Shown: piece after piece, positions 44,275-45,189 of the stretch | How the letters are laid out: each line of letters begins with the position of its first letter | Position numbering within the stretch: position 1 is the stretch's first letter | Assembly (NCBI GenBank): GCA_964448045.1 | Contig: CAYUVF010000034.1 | Span: forward strand, 1 to 45,189 | Length of the DNA stretch: 45,189 nt | From: CAYUVF01 sp964448045 | Lineage (GTDB): Bacteria > Bacteroidota > Rhodothermia > Rhodothermales > Salinibacteraceae | Direction of reading: 5' to 3' | Notes under the pieces: model-generated | Seen by the model: only the letters and a program-made list of their open reading frames with translations | The model's database searches: none | Told to the model about the DNA's origin: nothing | Program-made: the position numbers and the translations under genes

Positions 44275-44349
44275 TCCTCGGTAGCTCAACGGTAGAGCAC
44301 CTGGCTGTTAACCAGGGGGTTGCTGGTTCGAATCCAGCCCGGGGAGCCA
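44275..44349 (+). tRNA. tRNA-Asn (anticodon GUU)
   Basis: It begins TCCTCGG and ends CCGGGGA, giving seven acceptor pairs including one G-U, followed by discriminator G and an encoded CCA (44347-44349). The anticodon arm CTGGC-TGTTAAC-CAGGG has one weak stem pair and gives GUU. D-arm and T-arm (CTGGTTCGAATCCAG) are regular; total length is 75 nt with CCA. Confidence 0.96.
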
Positions 44350-44376
44350 AACCTACAGGTCTGAGTCAAATCTACA

Positions 44377-44409
44377 GGGCCTACGTGCTTTCCCCCAGCA
44401 CGTAGGCCC
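44377..44409 (+). terminator. Terminator hairpin after tRNA-Asn
   Basis: GGGCCTACGTGCT (44377-44389) pairs perfectly with AGCACGTAGGCCC (44397-44409): 13 bp with a 7-nt loop. The T-run (CTTTT) starts about 5 nt later, a little far for a classical terminator, but the stem is strong. Confidence 0.7.
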
Positions 44410-44882
44410 GTACTCTTTTCAGGCCATATCACCGTAGTTCTGCGCATCGTGCAGTGAGTCTTTTAGCCCCACTTTCTGCACAGGGAAGGGCTCGTCTGCT
44501 GCATCTACCCTGTCGACGCTCCGGGCCCCTCCTGTCGTAGCGCTGAAAATTGGCAGATCGCCTGGGGAGTCCGGTCCGGTCGCGGCAGCGGGAGAATGGA
44601 GCAAGTCATCCCGCCGTGTGCGCTGGACGCGTTATTGTGCATTATTGTGCACATGCCCCTGTGCCGGGAGGCCCCACGTGGAATGAAACAGCCCTTCCCG
44701 AAGGCCCCATGTCTCGGTAAAAGAAAGCCGGCAAGGACCAAACGCGGGCCACATCGGGAGCGCGGAGCACGTCGTGAGGCTTGTTATTGGCGGCGTTATT
44801 TTATATTATTGGTACGATGTTATCATAACAAAAATATACTAAATGGCATACTAATTACTTAAAAGACATACAATAAATTATT
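44410..44882. other. Gene-free region, GC-rich then sharply AT-rich
   Basis: I find no recognisable gene in these 473 bp. Short open frames on both strands have no family features; one minus-strand frame ending at 44419 could be the decayed end of a gene, but I cannot name it. A 10-bp direct repeat, TTATTGTGCA, occurs twice in tandem at 44632-44651. From about 44790 the sequence turns strongly AT-rich and contains the perfect palindrome GTTATCATAAC at 44819-44829. This last part is most likely the promoter and operator zone of the small membrane protein gene at 44883. Confidence 0.5.
44632..44651. repeat. Two tandem copies of TTATTGTGCA
   Basis: The 10-mer TTATTGTGCA is present at 44632-44641 and again at 44642-44651 with no change. 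It lies in otherwise GC-rich non-coding DNA. Confidence 0.6.
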
Positions 44883-45131
44883 ATGGGTATCATTGCATGG
44901 ATCGTTCTTGGCTTGATTGCCGGGCTCTTGGCAAAATTCATCATGCCGGGGAATGACCCGGGCGGTCTCATCATCACGGTACTCCTCGGTATCGGCGGCG
45001 CGCTCATCGGTGGCTTTCTCGGCGCGCAACTCGGCTTTGGGGGCCTCTCAGGCTTTGATCTACGCAGCATCGGCATGGCGGTCGGTGGGGCGGTGCTTCT
45101 TCTATTCGGCTATGGCCTCCTGAACAAATAA
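44883..45131 (+). CDS. GlsB/YeaQ/YmgE family small membrane protein
   Basis: The 82-residue protein is almost entirely hydrophobic, with three membrane helices (about 2-20, 28-50 and 61-80). The Gly-rich pattern IIAWIVLGLIAGLLAKFIMPG and the ITVLLGIGGALIGGFLG block are typical of the transglycosylase-associated (GlsB/YeaQ) family. Members are often induced by envelope or general stress; enzymatic activity has not been shown. The strongly AT-rich upstream DNA, unusual for this genome, suggests a strong or regulated promoter. A short GGCGTC/GACGCC hairpin (45132-45149) follows the stop directly. Confidence 0.9.
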   Translation: MGIIAWIVLGLIAGLLAKFIMPGNDPGGLIITVLLGIGGALIGGFLGAQLGFGGLSGFDLRSIGMAVGGAVLLLFGYGLLNK

Positions 45132-45149
45132 GGCGTCGTGTTAGACGCC
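45132..45149 (+). terminator. Short hairpin after the GlsB-type gene
   Basis: GGCGTC and GACGCC form a 6-bp stem with a 6-nt loop directly after the stop codon. There is no T-run, so termination is uncertain. Confidence 0.35.
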
Positions 45150-45189
45150 ACGCAGTGAGGCTCAACCCCGGGCTTCATGACTGATCAAG

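Overview
The window looks like one chromosomal stretch of a high-GC, probably salt-tolerant member of the Bacteroidota side branch around Rhodothermales (Salinibacter and Rhodothermus relatives). This rests on protein content. Two secreted proteases carry type IX secretion (T9SS) C-terminal sorting domains, ribosomal protein S16 has a long acidic tail, and proteins are generally rich in Asp and Glu. Shine-Dalgarno sequences are mostly absent before start codons, as is usual in Bacteroidota. The genus assignment is inference.

Layout. 1-506: the 3' end of a DUF4268 gene, a terminator and tRNA-Leu(UAA). 749-13153 (+): cytidine deaminase, a CaCA-type cation exchanger, a subtilisin with a T9SS tail, a VWA membrane protein, an M20 amidohydrolase, a lamin-tail surface protein, an A-type Fe-S carrier and ClpC. 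13229-14690 (-): a Dph6-like PP-loop ATPase and a rhomboid protease. 14822-24665 (+): tyrA, gcvT, comB, ftsK, purK, purE and a lysyl-endopeptidase-like protease with FN3 and T9SS domains. 24746-31427 (-): a translation and protein-targeting cluster transcribed in the order ffh-rpsP-rimM-trmD-rplS-(MqnA-like)-smpB-tyrS. 31560-33395: a carboxymuconolactone-decarboxylase-fold protein (-), then 5-formyl-THF cyclo-ligase and a PspC-domain protein (+). 33431-41695 (-): two M16 peptidases (one without the zinc motif), a lipoprotein, polA and an SLC13-type transporter with RCK_C domains. 41934-45131: tRNA-Leu(CAG), an M1 metallopeptidase, tRNA-Asn(GUU), about 470 bp with no recognisable gene, and a GlsB/YeaQ-type small membrane protein.

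How the genes work together. The ffh-to-tyrS cluster groups co-translational targeting, ribosomal proteins, 16S maturation, tRNA modification, ribosome rescue and tRNA charging. purK and purE supply consecutive steps of purine synthesis; gcvT and 5-formyl-THF cyclo-ligase both feed the one-carbon folate pool. Several exported or surface proteases (S8, lysyl-endopeptidase-like, M1, M16 pair) suggest a protein-degrading lifestyle.

Most of the window is housekeeping sequence and I see no CRISPR array, phage or intact insertion sequence. The observations most worth checking are the possible island edge at tRNA-Leu(UAA), the cytidine deaminase with its active site in the second domain, the orphan MqnA-like gene inside the translation cluster, the acidic S16 extension, a natural Tyr at the dideoxy-discrimination site of PolA, and two different tandem micro-repeats (7-mer and 8-mer) lying directly between genes.
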